A stretch of DNA of 21,810 bases from RGIG3135 sp964477115 (GTDB taxonomy: Bacteria > Actinomycetota > Coriobacteriia > Coriobacteriales > Eggerthellaceae): NCBI GenBank assembly GCA_964477115.1, contig CAYZCY010000029.1, positions 1-21,810 of the forward strand, given 5' to 3'. Numbering within the stretch: the first letter of the stretch is position 1; each line of letters opens with the position of its first letter. Below are positions 1 to 6,674 of the stretch, one piece after another. A program made the translations under genes and the position numbers. The notes under the pieces were generated by a model. It worked only from the letters and a program-made list of their open reading frames with translations, was not told the origin of the DNA and ran no database searches.

Positions 1-1
1 G

Positions 2-154
2 GTTGAGATCTACGGGTCCGGCGGAAAAGCCGTTGAGTCCTACGAAATCGCGGGGCTTGGACGGATTAGGGGATGCTCGCGGTCGAGGGGTTCTCCAACC
101 CATCGGCAAAACCCCAGGTCAGAGCCTTGTAATATTTTTAGAAGAATTTTTTAA
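2..154 (+). other. Possible 3' end of an upstream gene (very weak)
   Basis: Reading frame 2 is open from the window edge to a TAA at 152-154. The first half has G/C-rich third positions and reads like protein (VEIYGSGGKAVESYEIAGL), while the second half reads like untranslated sequence. It could be the tail of a gene entering from the left, possibly frameshifted near position 75, or chance. I do not recognise the family. Confidence 0.15.
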
Positions 155-170
155 ACAAGATAAGGTCATC
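126..170. other. AT-rich island before the inverted-repeat unit
   Basis: This stretch is strikingly A/T rich compared with its surroundings. It includes a TAATATTTTT run near 130 and AATTTTTTAAA near 145. It sits directly left of the inverted-repeat unit at 174-326. It may carry a promoter or simply be intergenic spacer; no clear paired -35/-10 boxes are visible. Confidence 0.35.
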
Positions 171-173
171 CGA

Positions 174-326
174 TGCGCAAAAAGACCTAGGACTCCTAAG
201 GGTTTGCGCTCACAAGACGCTCATCCGGCGAGATTTTCTAGATCTCAAAGCCGCTTTTGTACAGATTTCACCCCGAGGGGCCATCTTTGACCAGGTGCGT
301 TTAGGAGTCAACGGGCTTTTTGTGCA
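174..326. repeat. About 150-bp unit bounded by 26-bp imperfect inverted repeats
   Basis: The left arm (174-199) and right arm (301-326) are complementary at 21 of 26 positions. The innermost 9 bp match perfectly (GACTCCTAA at 191-199, TTAGGAGTC at 301-309), and the outer part includes TGCGCAAAAAG against CTTTTTGTGCA. Inside lie smaller stems, for example GAGAT/ATCTC at 230-246 and CCCCGAGGGG near 275. No transposase is present. It could be a MITE-like repeat, a structured RNA with a long closing stem, or a bidirectional termination structure. An open frame running through it looks spurious. Confidence 0.55.
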
Positions 327-382
327 GGAATGCACCCTGAGATGAGATGCTTGGCCGGCGCGGGTGGTGGCCGCAGGGGTCA

Positions 383-415
383 TGGCGGTTCCGTAAGAGT
401 CGTGGCGGTTCCGTA
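383..415 (+). repeat. Two tandem copies of a 13-bp motif (period 20 bp)
   Basis: TGGCGGTTCCGTA occurs at 383-395 and again at 403-415, in the otherwise empty region upstream of vsr. The second copy runs into GTTCC-GTACG-GGAAC, a small inverted repeat. It could be a protein-binding site or slippage. The rest of 327-563 shows no gene I can support. Confidence 0.5.
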
Positions 416-549
416 CGGGAACGCATCCTCACCCGCGATGCCCGACCACACTACGACGTACGATAACGGAAACCCGCAGTTGCATCTTTGCAGAGTAGGC
501 GTTTTTGGCGCCCGGTGGCAAAAACGGCAAAACCCGGCCCTCGAAACGC

Positions 550-555
550 TATCAT
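550..555 (+). promoter_or_regulatory. Candidate -10 box for vsr
   Basis: TATCAT lies in the context CGCTATCATGG, identical over 11 bp to the -10 region before the small membrane protein gene at 14523-14533. No good -35 is visible. Transcription would start around 561-563, almost at the ATG of vsr at 564, which implies a leaderless or nearly leaderless message. Confidence 0.4.
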
Positions 556-563
556 GGTTGCCT

Positions 564-1028
564 ATGGAAACCACTGAAACACATTACGAGTCAGTAGCTC
601 TGCCCGACGGCCCTCCCCTGCCCCAGGTTCGCAAGTGCATGCAAAGCAACAAAAGGCGCGACACTTCGCCGGAACTAAAGGTCCGCGCCATGCTGAGGCA
701 CTTGGGATATCCGGGTTATCGTCTCGATTGGAAGAAAGCGCCGGGGCATCCTGACATAGCCTATCCGGGCCGCAAGGTTGCCATCTTCGTACAGGGTTGC
801 TTCTGGCACCGTTGCCCCGTCTGCAACTACGGTCTTCCCAAGAGCAACGTCGAATACTGGGTGGCCAAGTTCGAACGCAATGTCGAACGCGACAAGCGCA
901 CGAAACAGCAGCTCGAGGAAATGGGCTGGGATTGCATCGAGATCTGGGAGCACCAGCTGGGGAAGAAACACCTTGAGGAAACCGAGCGCTACCTCGCAGA
1001 AGAGCTAAAAAAGACGGGCAAGTTCTAA
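564..1028 (+). CDS. vsr: Vsr-type very short patch repair endonuclease (orphan)
   Basis: The product is 154 aa, the usual length for the Vsr family. These enzymes nick DNA at T:G mismatches left by deamination of 5-methylcytosine. The family landmarks are present: RRDTSPE with Glu37 (known enzymes have NTKPE), PDI with catalytic-type Asp64, and GCFWH at 78-82. Further cysteines at 84, 87 and 124 fit a structural zinc site together with Cys79. The frame stays open back to 330, but the upstream 78 residues are low-quality sequence and begin before a likely promoter, so I chose ATG 564. That start has no Shine-Dalgarno sequence; ATG 639 is a fallback but would remove the conserved RKCM lead-in. 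No cytosine methyltransferase lies in the window, although one may sit to the left. The gene converges with the next gene, 51 bp away. Confidence 0.85.
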   Translation: METTETHYESVALPDGPPLPQVRKCMQSNKRRDTSPELKVRAMLRHLGYPGYRLDWKKAPGHPDIAYPGRKVAIFVQGCFWHRCPVCNYGLPKSNVEYWVAKFERNVERDKRTKQQLEEMGWDCIEIWEHQLGKKHLEETERYLAEELKKTGKF

Positions 1029-1079
1029 ACCGAAGCGAGCAAGGCAGCCGAAGCCGCCAAAGCGCACTGGGCCGAAAAT

Positions 1080-1868
1080 CTAAGCAAACAGGCTTTCATC
1101 GGGCAGGGGTAAACAGCCGCTGAACTCGTATTCGCCATCACTGGCTATCACCAAGTTGTTGTCGACTCCCCCGAACACCTCATCGGGACACGGAATTACA
1201 TGCACGAATTCGAAACACCGACGCAAGGCGACGACCACTTCCAAAATATCGCGGGCGTCTTCTTCGATATCGCAGATCACATTGATAAGGTAGAGGCCCT
1301 GCTGTTTCAGGCATTTCTTCACAGCGACAAGACCTTCATCGTTGACAAGCGAAGAGGTTGCCTCTCCTCCCGAAAAGGAATCGTTGATAATGACTTCGTA
1401 GCGCTTACCTTCCGCAGCTGCTTCATCCAAATAACTGCGCCCATCTGCGCATATGAGGTTCAAGCGACCGCTTTCCCTCGTTTGATAACGCTCCATGAGC
1501 TCGTCGACAAAGAAATGCTTGCGGGCGATGCGCGTAATGACGGGGTCTATCTCAACCACGTCCATGGCGCCATGCGGCTGAGATGCTACGAAATGCTTGG
1601 GATAGGCGCAGGCTCCCCCGCCTATCATGAGCACGCGATTGGGCGCAGGGAAGGCCTCGAAGAGATGGTCGAAGGCGCGGTAGTATTCGAAGGTGGGCTC
1701 AAAGCGGCGATGGTCAGTGTAGCTTGCGGACTCGAACACGCCCTTCACCTCGAGCAGGCGTACAGGATCCCCCTCTTCGGTTTCCACATCGTACACATAC
1801 GCAGTGCCGAACATGGTCCGGGGAAAGACCAGCAGATTGTCGCCATCCAGAGAAGGCCCAGATGCCAC
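1080..1868 (-). CDS. Spermidine synthase-fold SAM-dependent protein
   Basis: 262 aa with a Rossmann methyltransferase/aminopropyltransferase fold. Motif I reads RVLMIGGGACAYPKHF (about residues 78-93), followed by an acidic VVEIDP and later ADGRSYLDEA and YEVIINDSFSGG. True spermidine synthases carry GGGDG in the first motif and a D-S-T/S-D-P-x-G motif for the polyamine. Both differ here, so this belongs with the many spermidine-synthase-like proteins of unknown substrate rather than being a secure SpeE. It has no membrane segments. The start is GTG, preceded by GGAGG seven bases upstream, which decides it. It is transcribed away from the WYL regulator, with about 107 bp between them, so shared control is possible. 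Confidence 0.75.
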   Translation of the reverse strand: MASGPSLDGDNLLVFPRTMFGTAYVYDVETEEGDPVRLLEVKGVFESASYTDHRRFEPTFEYYRAFDHLFEAFPAPNRVLMIGGGACAYPKHFVASQPHGAMDVVEIDPVITRIARKHFFVDELMERYQTRESGRLNLICADGRSYLDEAAAEGKRYEVIINDSFSGGEATSSLVNDEGLVAVKKCLKQQGLYLINVICDIEEDARDILEVVVALRRCFEFVHVIPCPDEVFGGVDNNLVIASDGEYEFSGCLPLPDESLFA

Positions 1869-1939
1869 CTTCGTACCTCCATGAGTTCGGCTCGGCGCCG
1901 CGTAGCGCAGCGCCGCACAGCTTCAAAACACGAAAGCAT

Positions 1940-1946
1940 AGTATCA
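1940..1946 (+). promoter_or_regulatory. Candidate -10 region of the WYL regulator gene
   Basis: The sequence GCATAGTATCATTAA about 30 bp upstream of the start codon contains TATCAT-like -10 matches. No confident -35 box is visible. The ribosome site AAAGGATGG precedes ATG 1976. Confidence 0.3.
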
Positions 1947-1975
1947 TTAACGGGACAGTGGAAAAGGATGGGGCC

Positions 1976-2989
1976 ATGCCTAAGAGCGAAAACCAGAAGA
2001 TCAAAATCCTCGCCCTCGCGCGCCTCTTCGAAGAGGAAACCGACGAGACAAACGGCCTTTCCATGCCGGAGATCATCGCCAAACTTGCCGAGCAAGGCAT
2101 CGACGCCGAGCGCAAATCCATCTATCGCGACATCGAAGCGCTCCGCGATTTCGGAATGGACATCCAAACGCTGCGAAAGCCGCATGTAGCCTATCACCTC
2201 GCCAGCCGAGACTTCAGCCTCTCAGAACTCATGCTGATCATCGATGCCGTTCAGTCATCGCGTTTTCTCACCCACAAGCAGGCCGACCATCTGTCCATGC
2301 GCCTGCAAAACCTGGCATCGAGCAAGCAGCGCAATCAGCTCATGGGCAAGGTTCACGTCCTCGGACGCATCAAAAAGCCCGAAGAGAGCGCGTTTTCGAC
2401 GGTCGACACCATTCGCCTTGCCCTCACCAACAAGAAAAAGATCCAGTTCTCCTACCTCGAATACGACGCAAGCGGAAAGAAGCGCCTGCGCAAGGACGGC
2501 AGGATTTATCTGGAAACACCGGTCAGTCTGATCTACGCGAGCAACCTATACTACCTGATCACCTACAGCGAAAAATACGAAGCGCTGTCTACGTACCGTG
2601 TGGATCGCATGCGAAATGTAAGCGTGTCGGAGGAGCCAGCGCTGCGTAATCAGACCATCGCCACCTTCAATCCCGAAAAGCACGTGGAGCAATCCTTCGG
2701 CATGTTCTCAGGCGAAGAGACGGCGGTTACCTTCCTGGTAAAACAAGAGCTTATGAGCTCTGTGATGGACCGCTTCTTCTCACCCGAGGCGTCGGAGCTC
2801 TCCCTCGGCAAAGCGCGCGTCTCCAAACTCGACGACGAGCACTCGCTCGTGCACACGCGCGTCATGGAAAGCCCGGCGTTTTACGGCTGGCTGGCCCAGT
2901 TTGGCTCCGACGTGACCATCCAAAGCCCCGCAGGACTCGCAGAACGCTATCGCGCCTATCTCGAAAACATCATGAAGGCGTACCTTTAG
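1976..2989 (+). CDS. WYL-domain transcriptional regulator
   Basis: 337 aa in the DeoR/YafY-like WYL architecture. A winged helix-turn-helix spans about residues 5-75 (LSMPEIIAKL and KSIYRDIEALRDFGMDI are the recognisable helix pair). A WYL sensor domain spans about 140-215, and a C-terminal WCX-type extension about 245-337. The signature tripeptide is YYL (192-194) rather than WYL, followed by the usual STYRVDRM segment. Such proteins bind DNA and sense nucleotides or other ligands. ATG 1976 is preceded by AAGGATGG and starts the homologous region; the open frame upstream of it is antisense to the divergent gene and is not used. The obvious candidate target is its own divergent promoter region, but nothing in the sequence proves that. 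Confidence 0.88.
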   Translation: MPKSENQKIKILALARLFEEETDETNGLSMPEIIAKLAEQGIDAERKSIYRDIEALRDFGMDIQTLRKPHVAYHLASRDFSLSELMLIIDAVQSSRFLTHKQADHLSMRLQNLASSKQRNQLMGKVHVLGRIKKPEESAFSTVDTIRLALTNKKKIQFSYLEYDASGKKRLRKDGRIYLETPVSLIYASNLYYLITYSEKYEALSTYRVDRMRNVSVSEEPALRNQTIATFNPEKHVEQSFGMFSGEETAVTFLVKQELMSSVMDRFFSPEASELSLGKARVSKLDDEHSLVHTRVMESPAFYGWLAQFGSDVTIQSPAGLAERYRAYLENIMKAYL

Positions 2990-3001
2990 ACACGCCTTCT
3001 T

Positions 3002-3061
3002 GGCAGCTGCGCCTTTTTGACGGTCTCGTCTTTGGAGCAGTCGCGCCTAACAGCAGCTGCC
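3002..3061. terminator. Inverted repeat between convergent genes, possible bidirectional terminator
   Basis: GGCAGCTGC (3002-3010) and GCAGCTGCC (3053-3061) form a perfect 9-bp inverted repeat with a 42-bp loop. The left arm is followed on the plus strand by GCCTTTTT. It lies between the ends of the WYL gene and the minus-strand transporter operon. The long loop makes it a weak terminator candidate. Each arm contains a palindrome, so the pairing could be partly trivial. Confidence 0.3.
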
Positions 3062-3065
3062 TCGA

Positions 3066-3833
3066 TCAAGCCGTCAGCTCAATCTGCCGCGTCGCGATGC
3101 GCTGCGTTAGCGCGCGGGAATGGGAGACAAAGATAAGGCCCATACCCGCCGCTTCGATCTCGGAAAGCAAGAAGCTCCAGATCTGCGCCTGCGTCAGCGC
3201 ATCGAGCATGGTCGAGATCTCGTCAGCTATCAAATAGCGCGGCTTGCAAGCAAGCGCTCGCGCCACGCAGAAGCGCTGAAGCTCGCCGCCCGAAAGCTCA
3301 TGCGGAAAGCGCGTGAGCCATGCACGGCGAATTCCCAAACCGCGCAGCAGACGCTCGGCTTCGTCGACAGGGGCCGAGTTTTCGCCAAGCCCTGGCTCAT
3401 CGTACTGCGCCTCACACGGCTCTAGCCCATCGCTTCTTCTCCCGCACGGCTCATCGTGCTGCGCCCCGCACGACTCATCTCCCACGAGCAGCTTTCCCTC
3501 GCCCAGGCACGCCTTGAGTCCCGCAAAGGCCCCTCCAGCCTCCTCGAGCGAGTCAACCATGCGCATGCGCGGGTCGAGCGCCAACTCGGGATGCTGCAAG
3601 ATAAGCTGAACGGGGCAAACCCCGCGTTCGGGAAGGCGAGCGCCATCGATCAGCACCTCTCCCGCCTGAGGCTTCTCATATCCCGCCAAAATGCGGCAGA
3701 GGGTGGTTTTTCCAAATCCCGAAGGCGCCAGCAAAGCCACGCGCTCCCCCGGCTCAAGCCGCAAGGAAAAATCCCTGTAGATAGGCGCAGCTGCACCCGG
3801 ATAGCTAAAGCTTATGTTGCGCGCCTCAAGCAT
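3066..3833 (-). CDS. ABC importer ATPase, DppF/NikE type, with repetitive insert
   Basis: 255 aa, last gene of the importer operon. It supplies one of the two nucleotide-binding subunits. Walker A is APSGFGKTT (36-44), the Q-loop is Gln80, the signature LSGGE is at 180-184, Walker B is YLIADE (200-205) and the switch His is 238. The stretch DEISTMLDALTQAQIW is typical of the dipeptide/nickel family. Between the Q-loop and the signature lies an unusual insert of about 40 residues (110-152), rich in Cys, Asp, Glu and Pro. Inside it an E-x-C-x-A-Q-x-D-E-P motif occurs twice, 18 residues apart. The start overlaps the end of the upstream ATPase by 8 bp, so translation is probably coupled. It lacks the C-terminal oligopeptide extension, which fits a short NikE-like subunit. 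Confidence 0.88.
   Translation of the reverse strand: MLEARNISFSYPGAAAPIYRDFSLRLEPGERVALLAPSGFGKTTLCRILAGYEKPQAGEVLIDGARLPERGVCPVQLILQHPELALDPRMRMVDSLEEAGGAFAGLKACLGEGKLLVGDESCGAQHDEPCGRRSDGLEPCEAQYDEPGLGENSAPVDEAERLLRGLGIRRAWLTRFPHELSGGELQRFCVARALACKPRYLIADEISTMLDALTQAQIWSFLLSEIEAAGMGLIFVSHSRALTQRIATRQIELTA
3394..3476 (-). repeat. In-frame 54-bp duplication inside the ATPase gene
   Basis: The 29-bp segments at 3394-3422 and 3448-3476 match at 25 of 29 positions. Their spacing is 54 bp, exactly 18 codons, so the reading frame is kept. The duplication encodes the repeated E-x-C-x-A-Q-x-D-E-P motif of the ATPase insert. Confidence 0.75.
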
Positions 3834-4761
3834 GCGTCACCTCGAATCCGTGTTCCGGCAGGGCATACCACAATGCCTTGCTGAAGGGGTGCCTCAGGGT
3901 TTCAGGTGAGGCAAAGTTTGCAACCGCGGTCTCCTCCACCACCGTTCCGTCCTTGAACACGGCAACGCGGTCGGCAACACGCAGGGCCAGCTCAATGTCA
4001 TGCGTAATCAAGAGCACGCCATTGCCCGCGTCGGCAAACTCACGGAAGTCATCAAGGGCCTTTACGGCCAGATCAAAATCAAGTCCGGGAGTAGGCTCGT
4101 CCGCCACGATCACCCGAGGATCATCCATCAGGGCGCAGCACAAAAGCACACGGCGCGCCATACCGCCGGAAAGCTCATGCGGATACAAATCGGCCACCTC
4201 TTCGCTAAGGCCATAGCGTGCAAACAGCTCCCGGCGACGAGATGCCCCATCTTCTCCCCGCGATCCCTTTCGCGCAAAGCCCTCCACTTGGGCGCCCACC
4301 TTCATCAAGGGATCCAGATGAGCAACGCTTTGCGGTACAAGGGAAAGGCCGTGCCCACGCAGGGCAGCCAAGCTTTCAGCGCTTTGCTTTTGTCCGTCAA
4401 ACCAAATTGTGCCCGTTACAAACGAGTTCGGCTCAAACAAGCCCATGATGCAGTCGGCGAGAAGAGTTTTGCCCGAACCCGATGCACCCACGATTGCCAA
4501 GATCTCACCTTCGTGAAGAGACACGTTGAGGCCGTCTATCACCTTGACCTCACGTTGCTTGGCTGCAAAGAAACGCGGCTCATCGGGGTCATACATGCGA
4601 AAACTTACGCAAAGGTTCTCGACCTGCAGAAGGTGGTGTCCATGCGGGTGCGCAGATACATGGGCGTGGTCGTGCCCGTGATGAAACTGCGCGTCCTCAT
4701 GCACGTCGTCATGCGCGTCATGAACGTCATGGCGGGCATTATCGTGATGCGAAGCGCTCAT
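3826..4761 (-). CDS. ABC importer ATPase, DppD/NikD type, with histidine-rich N-terminus
   Basis: 311 aa. The ATPase core begins at about residue 44 (LLQVENLCVSF). Walker A is GASGSGKT (92-99), the Q-loop lies near Gln144, the signature is LSGG (197-200), Walker B is VIVADE (217-222) and the switch His is 254. Residues 1-43 contain 15 histidines (HH-x-HDVHDAHDDVHEDA-type repeats, then HHGHDHAH and HPHGHH), a tail resembling metal-storage or metal-delivery tails on nickel and zinc proteins. ATG 4761 follows a strong GGGAGGTGG site; the longer frame to 4848 would start inside the permease gene without a site. The gene follows the second permease by 13 bp and overlaps the second ATPase. The tail points to nickel, or less likely another transition metal, as substrate. 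Confidence 0.88.
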   Translation of the reverse strand: MSASHHDNARHDVHDAHDDVHEDAQFHHGHDHAHVSAHPHGHHLLQVENLCVSFRMYDPDEPRFFAAKQREVKVIDGLNVSLHEGEILAIVGASGSGKTLLADCIMGLFEPNSFVTGTIWFDGQKQSAESLAALRGHGLSLVPQSVAHLDPLMKVGAQVEGFARKGSRGEDGASRRRELFARYGLSEEVADLYPHELSGGMARRVLLCCALMDDPRVIVADEPTPGLDFDLAVKALDDFREFADAGNGVLLITHDIELALRVADRVAVFKDGTVVEETAVANFASPETLRHPFSKALWYALPEHGFEVTHA

Positions 4762-4774
4762 ATTCCCCACCTCC

Positions 4775-5644
4775 CTATTCCTGCGAGCTATGGGGGTCAA
4801 CGAGCTTGCGAAGGCTCGAACCAGCCAAATCGAACAATAAGACCACACAAACCAGAGCCAAGCCTGGCAAAACGGCCAGCCACCACATACCCGCCGAAAG
4901 ATACGACATGGCCTCGCTCAAGATGATGCCGATGGCGGGCATCTCGGGAGGCAGACCGAAACCGAGGAAGGTGATAGCCGCCTCGTGAAGGATGGCATGG
5001 GGAAAGAGCAGGATGAGACCCACTATGAACTGAGGCAACACGTAGGGAAGCACATGCTTCCACGCGATCTGCGCAGAACTGGCGCCGAGGCGGCGCGCTG
5101 CAGCCACATAAGTCGATTCCTTGCACTGAAGTACCTCGGCTCGCACCACGCGAGCGAGGCTCGGCCAATGCGTGAGGGCAACACCTATGGCAACGCCCCA
5201 AAAGCCCTTGCCCAGGGCAAAAGAGATAAGAATGAGGAGCACGATATGCGGAATGCCCATCATGAGATCGATAAGCCAGGTGATGGCCGCGTCAACGCGC
5301 CTGCCGCCCAAGGCGGCCGCCGTACCCAGGACAAGCGCGATCAGGGCAGATACGCAGGCGGCGAGCAGACCGACCAAAACGCTTGTCGACAAGCCGGCCA
5401 AGGTGCGCATGAGCATATCACGGCCCATCCAGTCCGTGCCGAAGGGGTGAGCCAGGCATGGCGCCAGGTTTTTCTGCAGGAAATCGGTCTCCATGGCCGC
5501 ATCACGACAGGCAAGACCTCCCATGACAACCAGGGCCAGCAGGATGAAGGCGAACGCACACAAGCCCAGGCTCAGCCTGCGATTTGCCGCAAAACGACGC
5601 GGGGGTTCGTGGAGACGGGCGTAGACGTCGGCGTTAAGACGCAT
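4775..5644 (-). CDS. ABC importer permease, DppC/NikC type
   Basis: About 289 aa. An N-terminal transmembrane helix (LGLCAFAFILLALVVMGGL) is followed by the family signature HPFGTDWMGRDML, then four or five more hydrophobic segments. The cytoplasmic EAA loop is EYVAA-like: ESTYVAAARRLGASSAQIAWKH. This matches inner-membrane permeases of dipeptide and nickel importers. ATG 5644 is chosen because GGAAGG lies about nine bases upstream; ATG 5650 and a TTG at 5668 are also in frame. It overlaps the end of the first permease gene by 11 bp, indicating translational coupling. Confidence 0.88.
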   Translation of the reverse strand: MRLNADVYARLHEPPRRFAANRRLSLGLCAFAFILLALVVMGGLACRDAAMETDFLQKNLAPCLAHPFGTDWMGRDMLMRTLAGLSTSVLVGLLAACVSALIALVLGTAAALGGRRVDAAITWLIDLMMGIPHIVLLILISFALGKGFWGVAIGVALTHWPSLARVVRAEVLQCKESTYVAAARRLGASSAQIAWKHVLPYVLPQFIVGLILLFPHAILHEAAITFLGFGLPPEMPAIGIILSEAMSYLSAGMWWLAVLPGLALVCVVLLFDLAGSSLRKLVDPHSSQE

Positions 5645-6674
5645 TGCCATCACCTTCCGTGCTTGCAAGCCTTGCCGCCTTCATTCGTTTGGCTTCATTG
5701 CGCTCGGTCTTGATGCGCGGGTCGATGACGCCGTAGAGCACATTGGCTGCAAAGTTTCCGGCAAACACCAAAGCCGCAGAGAAAACCGCAATGCCGGCAA
5801 GCAGGGCGACGTCTCCCCCAAGGCCCGCCGTCACGGCCGCCTGACCAAGACCAGGATAGGAAAACACCTGCTCAACGAGCACCGAGCCGCCGAAGATCTC
5901 GGAGATGGAGGCAAACTGCAGGGTAAGCGCGGGAAGAGCCAAGTTGCGCAGGCCGTGCTTCATGATTACGGTCCACGTGGATTCGCCACGGGCGCGGGCA
6001 AAGCGCACGTATTCGCTCTGCAGGACGTCGATGGCCTTTTCACGCGTATGGAGGGCAATGTTTGCCACACCGACAACAGACAGCGTGATAGCGGGAAGCA
6101 CGATGTGGTGGGCGGCGTCGAGTAGGCTCACCTCGGCTGCGATCTTACCCAAAGGCACCGAAAAGCCCAGCGGGAACCAGCCGAGCTCAACCGCAAACAC
6201 CACCAAAAACACAAGGCCCAGCCAGAAGGTGGGCACCGATGCGAGAACGTAGCAGTAGCCCTTCACCACACGGTCGATCCAGCTGCCGCGATATACCGCC
6301 GCCAGCACGCCGAGCGCAAGCCCCAGCACGCCGCTCATCAGCCACGCGATGGCCATAAGGGCAAGCGAGTTCACCGCCCGCGTAGCTATGACCTCGGATA
6401 CCGGGGCGTTATAGCGAAGCGAGGTTCCCATATCTCCCTGCAGGAAGGCTATCAGCCAGTTGGCATAGCGCTCCAAAAGCGGCGTATCCGAGCCCCAGTA
6501 CGACGCAAGCTGGGCTCGCTTGGCGTCGCTCATGGACAAAAGTGCGGCCTGGCCCACGTTTGACTGCACGGGGTCTATGGGAGATACGCTCACCAAGAAG
6601 AATGCAAGGAAGCTCACCGCCAGAAGCAGCGCGAGAAACTTGGCTATTTGACGTGCGATTACGCCCATGACCAC
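5634..6674 (-). CDS. ABC importer permease, DppB/NikB type
   Basis: 346 aa with a first transmembrane helix at about residues 10-30 and the family segment QGDMGTSLRYNAPVSEVI in the periplasmic loop. Several membrane helices follow. The EAA-type loop EYVRFARARGESTWTVIMKHGLRN is near residue 220, and the usual FSYPGLG motif comes late in the protein. Starts are possible at GTG 6674 or ATG 6668; both lie inside the end of the binding-protein gene (stop at 6659-6661), so the two genes are translationally coupled. It pairs with the DppC-like permease to form the membrane channel. Confidence 0.88.
   Translation of the reverse strand: MVMGVIARQIAKFLALLLAVSFLAFFLVSVSPIDPVQSNVGQAALLSMSDAKRAQLASYWGSDTPLLERYANWLIAFLQGDMGTSLRYNAPVSEVIATRAVNSLALMAIAWLMSGVLGLALGVLAAVYRGSWIDRVVKGYCYVLASVPTFWLGLVFLVVFAVELGWFPLGFSVPLGKIAAEVSLLDAAHHIVLPAITLSVVGVANIALHTREKAIDVLQSEYVRFARARGESTWTVIMKHGLRNLALPALTLQFASISEIFGGSVLVEQVFSYPGLGQAAVTAGLGGDVALLAGIAVFSAALVFAGNFAANVLYGVIDPRIKTERNEAKRMKAARLASTEGDGNAS

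Noticed and set aside
3..290. 95-codon open frame through the inverted-repeat unit
   Set aside because: Composition is not protein-like, there is no ATG start or ribosome site, and the region is better explained as a repeat with stems.
330..563. N-terminal extension of vsr by 78 codons to ATG 330
   Set aside because: The extension has no Vsr homology, is low-complexity in style and precedes a likely -10 box; the family length fits a start at 564.
3394..3476. Possible CRISPR-like or minisatellite array
   Set aside because: Only two diverged 29-bp units, in frame inside an ATPase gene; no spacers and no cas genes.
4633..4749. Histidine-rich stretch as a separate short peptide gene
   Set aside because: It is in frame with and directly fused to the ATPase core, with a strong ribosome site before its ATG.
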